Shown: positions 8,283 through 16,970 of the stretch, piece by piece
Layout of the letters: each line of letters starts with the position of its first letter
How positions within the stretch are numbered: position 1 is the stretch's first letter
NCBI RefSeq assembly: GCF_003432035.1
Contig: NZ_QOHO01000011.1
Location: 62,001 to 126,000, forward strand
Length of the DNA: 64,000 nucleotides
DNA from: Lacrimispora amygdalina
Lineage (GTDB): Bacteria; Bacillota; Clostridia; Lachnospirales; Lachnospiraceae
Direction: 5' to 3'
Translations under genes and position numbers: made by a program
The notes under the pieces: model-generated
The model's database searches: none
What the model was told of the DNA's origin: nothing
The model's input: the letters and a program-made list of their open reading frames with translations, nothing else

Positions 8283-8927
8283 TCATTTTGTTTTTCCTGA
8301 TCCAAAGGATATTTTATTCTCTTTGCCATGGATCAGCCTGCCGATATTTGCCCTGTGGCGCCAGAATGCCTGACCGCAGATTAAAGCCGCAACTATGTAA
8401 AATTCCGGCAGAAGTTCCTGCTTCAGTCCATATGCACCCATCGATGCGAACACACACATCCAGATAAGGAATATGGTTGCTACAACCAGCGAACCAAGAG
8501 ATACATATCTTGTAATCAATACGATTAAAATAAAAGAAATCAGGCACAGTAAGGTCATTCTTAAATCAGACGCCATAATAAGACCTGCAGTAGCGGCAAT
8601 TCCCTTTCCCCCCTTAAACTGCAGATAAAACGGATAATTGTGACCCAGAATAACACCGAAACCGGTATACAGGATCAGAAGATATATCATCTCCGGCTGA
8701 TTTTGAAACACCAGGCGGATTGCCAGGCAGGGAAGAAGCGACTTTAAAAAATCACCGAAAAAGACGACTGCTCCCGCTTTAGGCCCCATGACCCTGAGTG
8801 CATTGGTGGTGCCGGAATTACCGCTTCCGTATTTTCTGATATCAATTTTATGTGTTTTACCGTAAAAATAACCGGATTGCAACAGTCCGCAAAGGTATCC
8901 TGCAATAAGGCAGATGATTCGTTCCAT
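8283..8927 (-). CDS. plsY: Acyl-phosphate:glycerol-3-phosphate acyltransferase PlsY
   Basis: Integral membrane enzyme that acylates glycerol-3-phosphate at sn-1 from acyl phosphate. The 214-residue sequence has five to six hydrophobic helices and the three PlsY motifs: 'YGSGNSGTTNALRVMG' near residue 33, 'LGHNYPFYLQFKGGKGIAAT' near 100 and a C-terminal 'FWRHRANIGRLIHGKENKI'. The C-terminal tail is polar. Start ATG at 8927 overlaps no gene and is 2 bp after the der stop, with AAAGGA upstream. Adjacent to gpsA, which makes its substrate. Confidence 0.95.
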   Translation of the reverse strand: MERIICLIAGYLCGLLQSGYFYGKTHKIDIRKYGSGNSGTTNALRVMGPKAGAVVFFGDFLKSLLPCLAIRLVFQNQPEMIYLLILYTGFGVILGHNYPFYLQFKGGKGIAATAGLIMASDLRMTLLCLISFILIVLITRYVSLGSLVVATIFLIWMCVFASMGAYGLKQELLPEFYIVAALICGQAFWRHRANIGRLIHGKENKISFGSGKTK

Positions 8928-8929
8928 AA

Positions 8930-10258
8930 TTATTGTTCCTTTCCGCTCCGCTCTCTATATATAAACTTTAAGGACGTTCCCTTAAAACCAAACGCATCCC
9001 GGATCTTATTCTCTATATACCTGGTATAGGAGAAATGGGTGAGTTCTTTATCGTTTATAAAGATAACAAACGTCGGCGGTTTCACAGCTACCTGTGTGAT
9101 ATAGTAAAGGCGGAGACGCTTGCCCTTATCAGACGGCGGCTGCTGAAGTGCAACTGCTTCCGTCATAATTTCGTTTAAAACTCCGGTTGCAACACGCAGA
9201 GTCTGATTCTCCCGTACCATATCAATCAGTTCAAAAAGCTTATTCATTCTCTGTCCGGTCTTTGCGGAAATAAATATAAATTCCGCATACGGCATAAAGG
9301 ATAAGGTATCTTTTATTTTCCTGGTGTATTCATAAATGGTCTTGTCATTTTTTTCAATGGCATCCCACTTATTCACAGCCACAATGATTCCCTTTCCCCG
9401 TTCATGGGCAATTCCTGCAATCTTGGCATCCTGTTCGGTAACACCTTCCTCCGCGTCAATTACCACAACCACCACATCGGCCCGTTCTACTGCTGTCACT
9501 GTACGGATAATGCTGTAACGTTCCAGTTCTTCTTTAATTTTACTCTTTCTTCTAAGTCCGGCCGTATCAATAAATACGTATTCCGTACCATTATGGACAA
9601 TTTCCGTATCTACCGCATCTCTTGTAGTTCCTGCAATATTGGATACAATAACGCGGTTTTCACCCAAAAGCTGATTAATAATAGAAGATTTACCCACATT
9701 GGGCTTTCCAACGATTGCGATTCTCGGACGGTCATCGTCTTCCTCTTCTGTCTGAAATGCGCCAAAATGCTTGGCAACTTCGTCAAGAAGATCACCTAAT
9801 CCCAGCCTGGAAGCTGCTGATACAGGGATGGGATCTCCGATACCCAGATTATAAAATTCATATACATCATTGCCGAATTTCTGGAAACTGTCCACCTTGT
9901 TCACTGCAAGGACAACTGGTTTCTTTGATTTCCGAAGCATGTCTGCAACCTTTGAATCGGCATCTACCAGACCCTGACGTACATCCACAATAAAGACAAT
10001 GACATCTGCAGTAGCGATGGCGATTTCCGCCTGTTCCCGCATCTGGGAAAGAATAATATCGCTGCTGTCCGGTTCAATTCCGCCTGTATCGATCAGGGTA
10101 AAATTCATATCCAGCCAGGTACAGTCAGCATAAATACGGTCTCTGGTTACTCCCGGCGTATCTTTTACTATAGAAATAGTCTCACCGGCTAAAACATTAA
10201 ACAGCGTAGACTTTCCCACATTGGGGCGGCCTACGATGGCAACTACTGGTTTACTCAT
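8930..10258 (-). CDS. der: Ribosome assembly GTPase Der (EngA)
   Basis: Essential double-domain GTPase acting in 50S subunit maturation. Two complete G domains are visible: [12 protein letters not shown] (about 9-20) with DTGG and NKVD, and [12 protein letters not shown] (about 184-195) with DTAG and NKWD, followed by a C-terminal KH-like domain ending '[10 protein letters not shown]'. At 442 residues it is full length. An acidic 'TEEEDDDRP' linker joins the two domains. Start ATG at 10258 has GGAGATATAATAT upstream. Second gene of the DUF512 operon; the DUF512-der pairing is a recurrent arrangement in Clostridia. Confidence 0.97.
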   Translation of the reverse strand: MSKPVVAIVGRPNVGKSTLFNVLAGETISIVKDTPGVTRDRIYADCTWLDMNFTLIDTGGIEPDSSDIILSQMREQAEIAIATADVIVFIVDVRQGLVDADSKVADMLRKSKKPVVLAVNKVDSFQKFGNDVYEFYNLGIGDPIPVSAASRLGLGDLLDEVAKHFGAFQTEEEDDDRPRIAIVGKPNVGKSSIINQLLGENRVIVSNIAGTTRDAVDTEIVHNGTEYVFIDTAGLRRKSKIKEELERYSIIRTVTAVERADVVVVVIDAEEGVTEQDAKIAGIAHERGKGIIVAVNKWDAIEKNDKTIYEYTRKIKDTLSFMPYAEFIFISAKTGQRMNKLFELIDMVRENQTLRVATGVLNEIMTEAVALQQPPSDKGKRLRLYYITQVAVKPPTFVIFINDKELTHFSYTRYIENKIRDAFGFKGTSLKFIYRERSGKEQ

Positions 10259-10261
10259 ATA

Positions 10262-11620
10262 TTATATCTCCTTTAATTCATATCCGTCATAAGAAGGTTT
10301 CTTTTCCTCAGCGTATCCTAAAACAGCGTAAACGAAATCCTGACCGCTTGATTTTACAATATCTACCTGTACTTGTAAAGCATTTTGTACATCCTGACGG
10401 GTCAGGTCGTCAAGAAACACTTCTTCTCCGCTGCGAAACATGCACTCTGGAAGCAGAAGTCTTCTACCAAGAGGTTTTCCTTTTAACTGGGCGATTAAAT
10501 CCTGTCCGGTAATTAAACCGGCAACCGTAATCTGCTCGCCAAAGAAATGATTAACGATTGGGTAAACATGAACGGTCCGCCCCGGAAACTGATCGCAAAC
10601 CATCCTTGCATGGTTCTCTATAAAAGGTGCTGCAAGCGTTCCTGTTGCAATGGAAATCTCCTCTGCGGAATCATCTTCCCCTTCTTCTTTCAGGGCTTCT
10701 TTTACCTCAGTCTCTAAAAGCCGAAGCATACCCACACCGTTTTCCAGCTGAATGTATCCGTCATACCGGGTTTCTTCCGGCATACTCCTCTCAGCCAGAA
10801 TATAAAACTCATCGCTTGCATGAATAAAATGACAGCCATGCTCTTTATAAAGCGTCTTCTGCCACCGCTCCACAATCTCCAGAACGGATATGGCATCCTC
10901 TTTTGTAACAGGGCTTAGCGGGAATAATCCATCCCTGAATTTTGATACCCCTACCGGCACCACCGATACACTTTCCATATAAGGGAGATATTTCGATAAA
11001 TCTCTTATGGTCCGTTCCAGTTCTTCTTTGTCATTCACACCTTTGCAGAGCACGATCTGACCGTTCATGGATATCCCTGCCTCATACAAACGGTCAATTT
11101 TTTCAAGAGCTTCACCTGCAAACCGGTTATGAAGCATCTTGCATCTCAGTTCAGGATTTGTGGTGTGAACGGATATATTAATAGGTGCCAGTTTAAACTC
11201 TATGATCCGCTCAATATCGTGTTCGCTCATATTGGTTAAGGTGACATAGTTCCCCTGCAAGAACGAAAGCCTGGAATCGTCATCTTTAAAGTAGAGGGTA
11301 TCCCTCATTCCGGGAGGCATCTGGTCAATAAAGCAGAAAATGCAGTTATTCCTGCAGGTACGGTACTCACTCATCAGACCGTTCTCGAAGGTAAGTCCTA
11401 AATCTTCATATTGGTTCTCTATTTCTAATTCCCACTCTTCCCCGTTTTTTTTCCTTACGGTCATAAGAATGGATTCACTGTTTACGTAATACTCATAATC
11501 GAAGATGTCTTCCAGTTCATGTCCATCGATGGAAAGGACTTCATCTCCAGGTTCCAGTTCCAGTTCTTCTGCAATAGAACCGGTGTCTACAGCTTTAATA
11601 ACATGTCCTCTTTTGCTCAT
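10262..11620 (-). CDS. PDZ / radical-SAM-like / DUF512 protein
   Basis: A 452-residue cytoplasmic protein with three parts: an N-terminal PDZ-like domain ('GSIAEELELEPGDEVLSIDGHEL', residues about 14-36), a radical SAM-like core with the cluster motif CRNNCIFC (C-x3-C-x2-C, about residues 89-96) followed by 'DDSRLSFLQGNYVTLTN', and a C-terminal DUF512 domain containing 'VYPIVNHFFGEQITVAGLITGQDL'. This family is widespread in Clostridia but its substrate is not established; a role in ribosome or translation-linked modification is only suggested by its place before der. First gene of the operon, with its own sigma-A promoter. GTAAAATAG precedes the ATG, with AAAGGT as the weak ribosome binding site. 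Confidence 0.9.
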   Translation of the reverse strand: MSKRGHVIKAVDTGSIAEELELEPGDEVLSIDGHELEDIFDYEYYVNSESILMTVRKKNGEEWELEIENQYEDLGLTFENGLMSEYRTCRNNCIFCFIDQMPPGMRDTLYFKDDDSRLSFLQGNYVTLTNMSEHDIERIIEFKLAPINISVHTTNPELRCKMLHNRFAGEALEKIDRLYEAGISMNGQIVLCKGVNDKEELERTIRDLSKYLPYMESVSVVPVGVSKFRDGLFPLSPVTKEDAISVLEIVERWQKTLYKEHGCHFIHASDEFYILAERSMPEETRYDGYIQLENGVGMLRLLETEVKEALKEEGEDDSAEEISIATGTLAAPFIENHARMVCDQFPGRTVHVYPIVNHFFGEQITVAGLITGQDLIAQLKGKPLGRRLLLPECMFRSGEEVFLDDLTRQDVQNALQVQVDIVKSSGQDFVYAVLGYAEEKKPSYDGYELKEI

Positions 11621-11652
11621 TTCTATTTTACCTTTCTGCAGCTGTCTTTTAT

Positions 11653-11681
11653 ATCATAACAAGATTGTCACTCTTTGTAAA
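11653..11681 (-). promoter_or_regulatory. Sigma-A promoter of the DUF512-der-plsY-gpsA operon
   Basis: Minus strand TTTACA (11676-11681), 17-bp spacer, TATGAT (11653-11658), about 33 bp ahead of the DUF512 gene start. Confidence 0.75.
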
Positions 11682-11724
11682 GGAAGCGTTTTTTGTTTTT
11701 TTCAGTGAAATACTGCAAAGACTA

Positions 11725-11754
11725 TTGACGCATTCTGTCATTCAATGGTATAAA
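11725..11754 (+). promoter_or_regulatory. Sigma-A promoter of prs
   Basis: Plus strand TTGACG (11725-11730), 18-bp spacer, TATAAA (11749-11754). Divergent from the DUF512 operon promoter 44 bp away. Confidence 0.72.
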
Positions 11755-11822
11755 AAGATGTAAGATTATAAAACAGGCAGTCTTACGACTGGCTGTTCAT
11801 TTATTATGGAGGAATCTTTGTC

Positions 11823-13001
11823 ATGGCAAATGATTATGTATTTAACGACCAGCTACCTGTTGCTCCCCTAAAGATCGCAGCGCTGGAAAGCTGCGGGGAA
11901 CTGGCCAGGAAGGTAAATGACCATATTGTCGGTTTTCGCAGAAACGATATCGAGGAGTTAAAGCGCCGTGAGGCAGATCTTCACTACCGCGGCTACGATA
12001 TCGACTCTTATCTTCTAAGCTGCGAGTGTCCTCGCTTTGGAAGCGGCGAAGCGAAAGGAATCGTCAAGGAATCTGTCCGTGGTACCGATGTTTTCGCAAT
12101 GGTGGATGTCACTAATTACAGCATATCCTATACAGTGAACGGATATACAAACCACATGTCTCCTGACGATCATTTTCAGGATTTAAAGCGTATTCTTGGT
12201 GCATGTACAGCTACCGCCCACAGGGTCAGCGTAATTATGCCGTTTCTATATGAAAGCCGCCAGCATAAGAGAACCAAGCGGGAATCTCTTGACTGTGCAA
12301 TGGCATTAGAAGAACTGGTGAACATGGGAGTAAGCAATATTATTACCTTTGATGCCCATGATCCAAGAGTGCAGAATGCCATCCCATTAAGCGGCTTTGA
12401 CAATTTTATGCCGACTTACCAGTTTATTAAAGCTGTATTAAGACAATATCCTGATTTAAAGATTGACAAAGAACACATGATGGTTATAAGCCCCGATGAA
12501 GGTGCCATGGACCGTGCCGTATACCTTGCAAATAACTTAAGTGTAGATATGGGTATGTTCTACAAGAGAAGAGATTATTCAAAAATTGTAGGCGGACGCA
12601 ACCCCATCGTAGCCCACGAGTTTCTTGGTGCTTCCGTGGAAGGCAAAACAGTGCTGATCGTAGATGATATGATTTCTTCCGGAGAAAGCATGTTAGATAC
12701 TGCCAGGGAATTAAAGGAACGCAGGGCGGACAAGGTGATTGTATGCTGTACCTTCGGACTGTTCACCAATGGCCTTGAAAAATTTGATGATTTTTACAGC
12801 AAAGGATACATTGACAGAGTTGTAACTACCAACTTAAATTACCGTCCCAAAGAACTGTTTAACAGAGAGTGGTATGTAGAAGCCGACATCAGCAAGTATA
12901 TTGCTGCAATTGTAAATTCCTTAAACCACGATGTTTCCATCAGTACAGCATTATCCTCTACGGATAAGATTCAGCAGCTGCTGAAAAAATACAAAGCATA
13001 A
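11823..13001 (+). CDS. prs: Ribose-phosphate pyrophosphokinase, long divergent form
   Basis: Predicted to make PRPP from ribose-5-phosphate and ATP for purine, pyrimidine, His, Trp and NAD synthesis. The 392-residue protein has the two phosphoribosyltransferase folds of PRPP synthetases: 'IMPFLYESRQHKRTKRESLDCAMA' (equivalent to the ATP-binding flexible loop), 'TFDAHDPRVQNAIPL' (pyrophosphate loop region), and the PRPP-binding loop VLIVDDMISSGESM in place of the usual VDDIIDTGGT. It is about 75 residues longer than canonical Prs, mostly at the N-terminus, and motifs are diverged, so regulation by ADP and phosphate may differ. GGAGG lies 10 nt before the ATG; single-gene unit with its own promoter and terminator. 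Confidence 0.85.
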   Translation: MANDYVFNDQLPVAPLKIAALESCGELARKVNDHIVGFRRNDIEELKRREADLHYRGYDIDSYLLSCECPRFGSGEAKGIVKESVRGTDVFAMVDVTNYSISYTVNGYTNHMSPDDHFQDLKRILGACTATAHRVSVIMPFLYESRQHKRTKRESLDCAMALEELVNMGVSNIITFDAHDPRVQNAIPLSGFDNFMPTYQFIKAVLRQYPDLKIDKEHMMVISPDEGAMDRAVYLANNLSVDMGMFYKRRDYSKIVGGRNPIVAHEFLGASVEGKTVLIVDDMISSGESMLDTARELKERRADKVIVCCTFGLFTNGLEKFDDFYSKGYIDRVVTTNLNYRPKELFNREWYVEADISKYIAAIVNSLNHDVSISTALSSTDKIQQLLKKYKA

Positions 13002-13015
13002 GCCACTTACACCAT

Positions 13016-13069
13016 GCAGTAAAAGTCCGGAAGAACGAATTCTCCCGGATTTTTACTGCCTTATTCTTT
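13016..13069 (+). terminator. Terminator of prs
   Basis: Arms 13016-13030 and 13045-13059 form a 15-bp stem (one G-U) and are followed on the plus strand by CCTTATTCTTTT. The tail overlaps the end of pgeF, which converges from the other strand. Confidence 0.8.
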
Positions 13070-13915
13070 TAACCCCAAAAATGCTGCCAGATTGCCCCTT
13101 TCATTGCCTGATGTGCGGTGGGAAAACAGATAATCGGAATTGCAGTGGGTGCAGATATCCGTTATCTGTATGTTCTCCGGTTTCACTCCGGCCTCTAATA
13201 GTATGATTTCATTGGCTTTCCATAGATCCAGCATGAACTTGTCATTCTCTTTTTCCCGCAGAATCTTATCCCAGTCTTTTTTTGCAAAAGCCTTTTTAAA
13301 TTCCAGAGCTACCTCTGCCCCTACTTCATAGCAGTCCCCGCAGATACTGGGACCGATACAGGCAATTAAATCTTCTGCTTTTGTTTTGTATGCTTCCTTC
13401 ATTTTTTCGGCTGTGACTGCTCCCATACGCTTTACCGTGCCTCTCCAGCCCGAATGGCTGAGTCCGATTGCTTTGTTCACAGGATCTAAGAAATACAGGG
13501 GAACACAGTCCGCATAAAAGGTGACCAGAGTAATTCCACGGGCATTGGTGATGAGCCCGTCAACATCTGTGTAGTCTCTTTCCTTTACAATTCCCTTGCC
13601 GGCATCCTCTTTCGTAACCAGACGGACATTGGTGGTATGGGTCTGATACGATAAAACCATCCGTTTCTCGTCAACGCCAAGAGCGGCACCCATTCTTTTG
13701 TAATTCTCCATTACATGGTCCGGATTGTCTCCTCTGGTAAATGTAAAATTAAGGGTTGCAAATTTACCCTGGCTGACCCCACCCATTTTTGTGGAAAATC
13801 CCTGGGTAACCAGTCCTGTTTTTTCCAATATGGGAAAGGATAAATAAGGCACCGATTTAGTTTCAATATAATCCATTCCCGTTTCTATGCCCTTACGTTT
13901 CCATATATCACTCAT
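13061..13915 (-). CDS. pgeF: Peptidoglycan editing factor PgeF (multicopper polyphenol oxidase-like, YfiH family)
   Basis: A 284-residue protein of the YfiH/DUF152 family. Conserved metal-ligand motifs are present: 'VTFYADCVPLYFLD', 'HSGWRGTVKRM' and 'CIGPSICGDCYEVG', the Cys/His set of the active centre; the N-terminal 'QGFSTKMGGVSQG' is also typical. In E. coli the family removes wrongly incorporated L-Ser from cell-wall precursors; purine nucleoside activities are also reported. Start ATG at 13915 has AAAAGGAGGTG upstream. Last gene of the ylxM-ffh...yraN block, 14 bp after yraN. Confidence 0.9.
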   Translation of the reverse strand: MSDIWKRKGIETGMDYIETKSVPYLSFPILEKTGLVTQGFSTKMGGVSQGKFATLNFTFTRGDNPDHVMENYKRMGAALGVDEKRMVLSYQTHTTNVRLVTKEDAGKGIVKERDYTDVDGLITNARGITLVTFYADCVPLYFLDPVNKAIGLSHSGWRGTVKRMGAVTAEKMKEAYKTKAEDLIACIGPSICGDCYEVGAEVALEFKKAFAKKDWDKILREKENDKFMLDLWKANEIILLEAGVKPENIQITDICTHCNSDYLFSHRTSGNERGNLAAFLGLKE

Positions 13916-13929
13916 TCCAGCACCTCCTT

Positions 13930-14271
13930 TTAAAATGCATCCCGAATCAACCGGATTTCCTGTCCTAAGATTGCCACCACATCAAACCGGCATGGCACGG
14001 ACTCTCCCAGCCGGTGTCTGTATAAATACCGCCTTGCTGTATTCCTGATTTTCAGCTGTTTTCTGGCATCCACCGCTTCTGCAGGGTCTCCCTTACTCGC
14101 ATTTTCCCGGTATTTTACCTCTATAAACACATAATACATTCCATCTTTTGCTATTAGGTCGATTTCTCCTGACCGGTCCCGGTAATTCCGCTCCAGAATT
14201 TCATAGCCGGCATGCTCCAGATAATCTGCAGCTACCCCTTCAAACCGGCTTCCGGTCTCTCTGTTATTCAT
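13930..14271 (-). CDS. YraN / UPF0102 family endonuclease-like protein
   Basis: Small protein of 113 residues with the UPF0102 signature: 'GVAADYLEHAGYEILERNYRDRSGEIDLIAKDG' and 'YVFIEVKYR', i.e. the E-x-D/E-V-K restriction-endonuclease-like active site. The biological role is unproved; it usually sits beside rnhB. The longer open frame (to 14331) was trimmed to the ATG at 14271, which overlaps the end of rnhB by 8 bp and has GGGGAG close upstream, indicating translational coupling. Confidence 0.88.
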   Translation of the reverse strand: MNNRETGSRFEGVAADYLEHAGYEILERNYRDRSGEIDLIAKDGMYYVFIEVKYRENASKGDPAEAVDARKQLKIRNTARRYLYRHRLGESVPCRFDVVAILGQEIRLIRDAF

Positions 14272-14920
14272 GATTCTCCCCAGATACGAAATTTTTAATA
14301 AAGCTCCGTCTGTGAATTGGGCATGGTCCATGGTCCTTCAGTGCTGCAATGTGGGCTCCGGTGCCATATCCCTTGTGTTTTGCAAAACCATACTGTGGAA
14401 ATAGTTTATCATACTCTTCCATCATATGATCCCTTGTCACTTTTGCCATGATACTGGCAGCTGCGATTGACACGCTTTTTCCATCCCCTTTCACTATCGG
14501 GATCTGGGGAATGTCAAGCATTGGGATGGTAACCGCATCATTTAACAGGATATCAGGTATCATTCCCAGTTTCGAAACCGCAATTCTCATAGCTTCATAG
14601 GTTGCCTGTAATATATTGATTTCATCAATCCTGGCCGGACCCACTATGCCCAGTCCAACTGCCAGTGCCTTTTCCTGTATTTCCTCAAATAAAGCTTCCC
14701 TGCGCTTTTCAGACAGCTTTTTCGAATCATTTAAAAAGAGAATCTCACAATCTCTAGGTAGTATAACCGCTCCTGCAACAACAGGTCCTGCCAAAGGCCC
14801 CCTCCCTGCCTCGTCAATCCCGCAGACAAGTACGTGAGCATCATATCTCAGTTCAAATTCCTTCATCACTTCTAACCGTTTTAACTCTTCCAGACGTTTC
14901 TCTTCAGTTAATTTTTTCAT
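14264..14920 (-). CDS. rnhB: Ribonuclease HII
   Basis: Removes RNA from RNA-DNA hybrids and misincorporated ribonucleotides. The catalytic region begins with 'VCGIDEAGRGPLAGPVVAGAV' (residues about 32-52), supplying the D-E acidic pair, and contains 'NDSKKLSEKRRE' and 'AAASIMAKVTRDHMM' with the third Asp. The C-terminal 'GYGTGAHIAALKDHGPCPIHRRSF' is the substrate-recognition tail. At 218 residues it is a typical short RnhB with a charged helical N-terminal lead of about 25 residues. GGAGAAAAAGG precedes the ATG. Confidence 0.96.
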   Translation of the reverse strand: MKKLTEEKRLEELKRLEVMKEFELRYDAHVLVCGIDEAGRGPLAGPVVAGAVILPRDCEILFLNDSKKLSEKRREALFEEIQEKALAVGLGIVGPARIDEINILQATYEAMRIAVSKLGMIPDILLNDAVTIPMLDIPQIPIVKGDGKSVSIAAASIMAKVTRDHMMEEYDKLFPQYGFAKHKGYGTGAHIAALKDHGPCPIHRRSFIKNFVSGENHE

Positions 14921-14990
14921 CCTTTTTCTCCAGTAATATGATTAAAATAAGGACCTGCTCCTGTAAATGAGCCGGCCCATTGATGTATTC

Positions 14991-15836
14991 TTATGATTGC
15001 TGCGGAGTCTCCAGGGTAAGACGGCCCAGTTTTCCGCTTCTGAAGTCCTCAATCAGCAGATTAGCCGCTCTGTTTAAATCCAGTTCTCCTCCTCTTGCAA
15101 GACATGCTCTGGCCTTTGCGATCTGCATGAGACCTTCCAGGGGATCTTCCGCTGAAAGCTCATATCGTTCGGATAAAACATGGGGATAGGATTTCATTAA
15201 GAAACGGATCAGTTCCATGGCCAGTTCCTCTTTATTTAAGATCTCATCGTTGATGGAACCGATGAGGGCAAGACGGATGCCTACCGTCTGATCTTCAAAT
15301 CTTGGCCACAATATTCCCGGTGTGTCAAGGAGCTCCAGGCTTTTATTCAGACGGATCCACTGATTTCCCTTTGTGACACCCGGCTTATTTCCTGTTTTTG
15401 CGCAGGCTTTCCCCGCAAAAGAATTAATAAATGTGGACTTTCCCACATTGGGAATTCCAACTACCATGGCACGTACCGGGCGGTTTAAAATTCCCCTTCT
15501 CCGGTCCCGTTCGATCTTTTCCTTACAGGCTTCCAAAACAACACCGTTAATGGATTTTAAGCCTGCACCGCTTTTTGAATTCACTTTTACAACATGACAG
15601 CCTTTTTCTTCAAAATAAGCTGCCCATGCACTATTACACCGTTCATCTGCAAGATCCGATTTATTCAGCAGTATCAGGCGGGCTTTCCCCGCTCCCAGAT
15701 CATCAATGTCCGGATTACGGCTGCTTAAAGGCACTCTTGCATCTACCAGTTCGATAATCAAATCAATTAATTTGATATCTTCCTTCATTGCCCTTTTGGC
15801 TTTGGTCATATGACCTGGGTACCATTGTATATTCAT
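14991..15836 (-). CDS. rbgA: Ribosome biogenesis GTPase RbgA (YlqF)
   Basis: Circularly permuted GTPase needed for late 50S assembly. The permuted order is clear: G4 'LNKSDLAD' (about 55-62) precedes G1 'GIPNVGKSTFIN' (about 126-137) and G3 'LLDTPGILWP' (about 173). The N-terminal 'MNIQWYPGHMTKAKRAM' is the YlqF signature. At 281 residues it has the normal C-terminal RNA-binding helical domain. AGAGGAATGTT precedes the ATG, 9 bp after lepB. A 70-bp gap separates it from rnhB. Confidence 0.96.
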   Translation of the reverse strand: MNIQWYPGHMTKAKRAMKEDIKLIDLIIELVDARVPLSSRNPDIDDLGAGKARLILLNKSDLADERCNSAWAAYFEEKGCHVVKVNSKSGAGLKSINGVVLEACKEKIERDRRRGILNRPVRAMVVGIPNVGKSTFINSFAGKACAKTGNKPGVTKGNQWIRLNKSLELLDTPGILWPRFEDQTVGIRLALIGSINDEILNKEELAMELIRFLMKSYPHVLSERYELSAEDPLEGLMQIAKARACLARGGELDLNRAANLLIEDFRSGKLGRLTLETPQQS

Positions 15837-15845
15837 AACATTCCT

Positions 15846-16397
15846 CTATTTCGAACGAATTAATTCCAGCTTTACAAGGGGCAGCATTCGTAACCATATT
15901 TTCCCTTTGATCTGACTGCCGCTGACATTCCCGATATTGGAAAAACGGCTGTCTTCACTGCTGTCCCGGTTATCTCCTAACAAAAAATATTCCTCTTCTC
16001 CCAGCTTCATGGGCTTTTCAGCCAGCCCTGCCAGGGATATCCGGCCAAGTCCTGCCGGCTCTTCCAGCTTCTCGCCATTGATATAGATCTCATCGTTTTT
16101 GATCTGCACCGTCTCTCCAGGCAGTCCAACGATGCGCTTTACATTCATCTTCTGGTCTTCTCTTTGAAACACAACCACATCAAACCGGTCCGGCTTCCCA
16201 AAATCATAGGACAGGCGATCCATTAAAACCACATCACCGGACGCAAAAAGGGGAAGCATGGAATGCCCTGCAACAACGATCTGAGTTCCATAAGCATAGA
16301 CCAGAAACCATGCAAATGCAATCACTACAACGATGTCAACAATCCAGTTGACAAAATGGCGGAGCCTGTTATTATCTTCACTATGATAAAAATCCAT
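15846..16397 (-). CDS. lepB: Signal peptidase I
   Basis: Cleaves Sec and Tat signal peptides on the outer face of the membrane. The 183-residue protein has one N-terminal transmembrane helix (about 14-36), the catalytic Ser in GHSMLP (about residue 45), the catalytic Lys in 'MNVKRIVGLPGE' (about residue 86) and box E 'LGDNRDSSEDSR'. This is the short Gram-positive type with a single anchor. It has GTAGGTGGGG upstream of the ATG and follows rplS after a terminator-like hairpin, so some expression may be independent. Confidence 0.95.
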   Translation of the reverse strand: MDFYHSEDNNRLRHFVNWIVDIVVVIAFAWFLVYAYGTQIVVAGHSMLPLFASGDVVLMDRLSYDFGKPDRFDVVVFQREDQKMNVKRIVGLPGETVQIKNDEIYINGEKLEEPAGLGRISLAGLAEKPMKLGEEEYFLLGDNRDSSEDSRFSNIGNVSGSQIKGKIWLRMLPLVKLELIRSK

Positions 16398-16413
16398 CTA
16401 TGACACCCCACCT

Positions 16414-16443
16414 ACTAAAGAAAGGGACAATTTACATTGTCCC
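16414..16443 (-). terminator. Terminator-like hairpin after rplS
   Basis: Arms 16424-16431 and 16436-16443 form an 8-bp stem (GGGACAAT/ATTGTCCC) with a 4-nt loop, followed on the minus strand by TTTCTTT. It lies 17 bp past the rplS stop codon and 17 bp before the lepB ribosome-binding region, so it probably attenuates read-through into lepB. Confidence 0.7.
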
Positions 16444-16460
16444 CCTCAAATGTTCCGGAA

Positions 16461-16808
16461 TTATTTAACCAGTTCTTTGACCTTAGCAGCCTTACCAACT
16501 CTGTCTCTTAAGTAATTCAGTTTTGCTCTTCTTACTTTACCCTTTCTTACAACTTCAACGTTGTCTACGGAAGGGGAATGTAATGGCCAGGTTTTCTCAA
16601 CGCCGATACCGTTAGAATTCTTTCTTACAGTAAAGGTTTCTCTTGCGCCGCCGTTCTGTCTCTTGATAACGGTTCCTTCAAAAATCTGGATTCTTTCGCG
16701 GGTTCCCTCTTTGATCTTGTTGTATACTTTTACAGTATCACCAACATGGAAAACCGGTACGGTCTGCTTTAACTGTGCTGCTTCAATATTCTTAATAATT
16801 TCGTTCAT
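16461..16808 (-). CDS. rplS: 50S ribosomal protein L19
   Basis: 115-residue ribosomal protein at the 30S-50S interface. '[27 protein letters not shown]' and '[36 protein letters not shown]' are the universal L19 blocks. The open frame continues 23 codons upstream, but AAGGAGGTTCACACG stands before the ATG at 16808 and the length then matches the family. It has its own promoter and a candidate leader, separate from the upstream trmD. Confidence 0.98.
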   Translation of the reverse strand: MNEIIKNIEAAQLKQTVPVFHVGDTVKVYNKIKEGTRERIQIFEGTVIKRQNGGARETFTVRKNSNGIGVEKTWPLHSPSVDNVEVVRKGKVRRAKLNYLRDRVGKAAKVKELVK

Positions 16809-16896
16809 CGTGTGAACCTCCTTGATTTTATTTGATGTTCTTAATACTTCATACTGGAATCCGTAACAGAGGACCATCGCCTTTTGATCACAACAT
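16809..16896 (-). ncRNA. Candidate L19 leader (cis-regulatory 5' UTR of rplS)
   Basis: An 88-nt untranslated leader between the predicted transcription start (about 16895) and the rplS ribosome binding site. It contains the block GGTCCTCTGTTACGGATTCC, able to form a TCC/GGA stem, and a repeated AGTAT element. Autoregulatory L19 leaders are known in Firmicutes in this position; identity is by position and weak resemblance only. Confidence 0.45.
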
Positions 16897-16901
16897 TTTG
16901 T

Positions 16902-16930
16902 ATTTTATCATAAAGGATTGTCGAATGCAA
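16902..16930 (-). promoter_or_regulatory. Promoter of rplS
   Basis: Minus strand TTGCAT (16925-16930), 17-bp spacer, TAAAAT (16902-16907), in the gap between trmD and rplS. Confidence 0.6.
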
Positions 16931-16970
16931 CCCCCCTCTTTAAAATAACAAGAATAAGTTTATTGCTATC

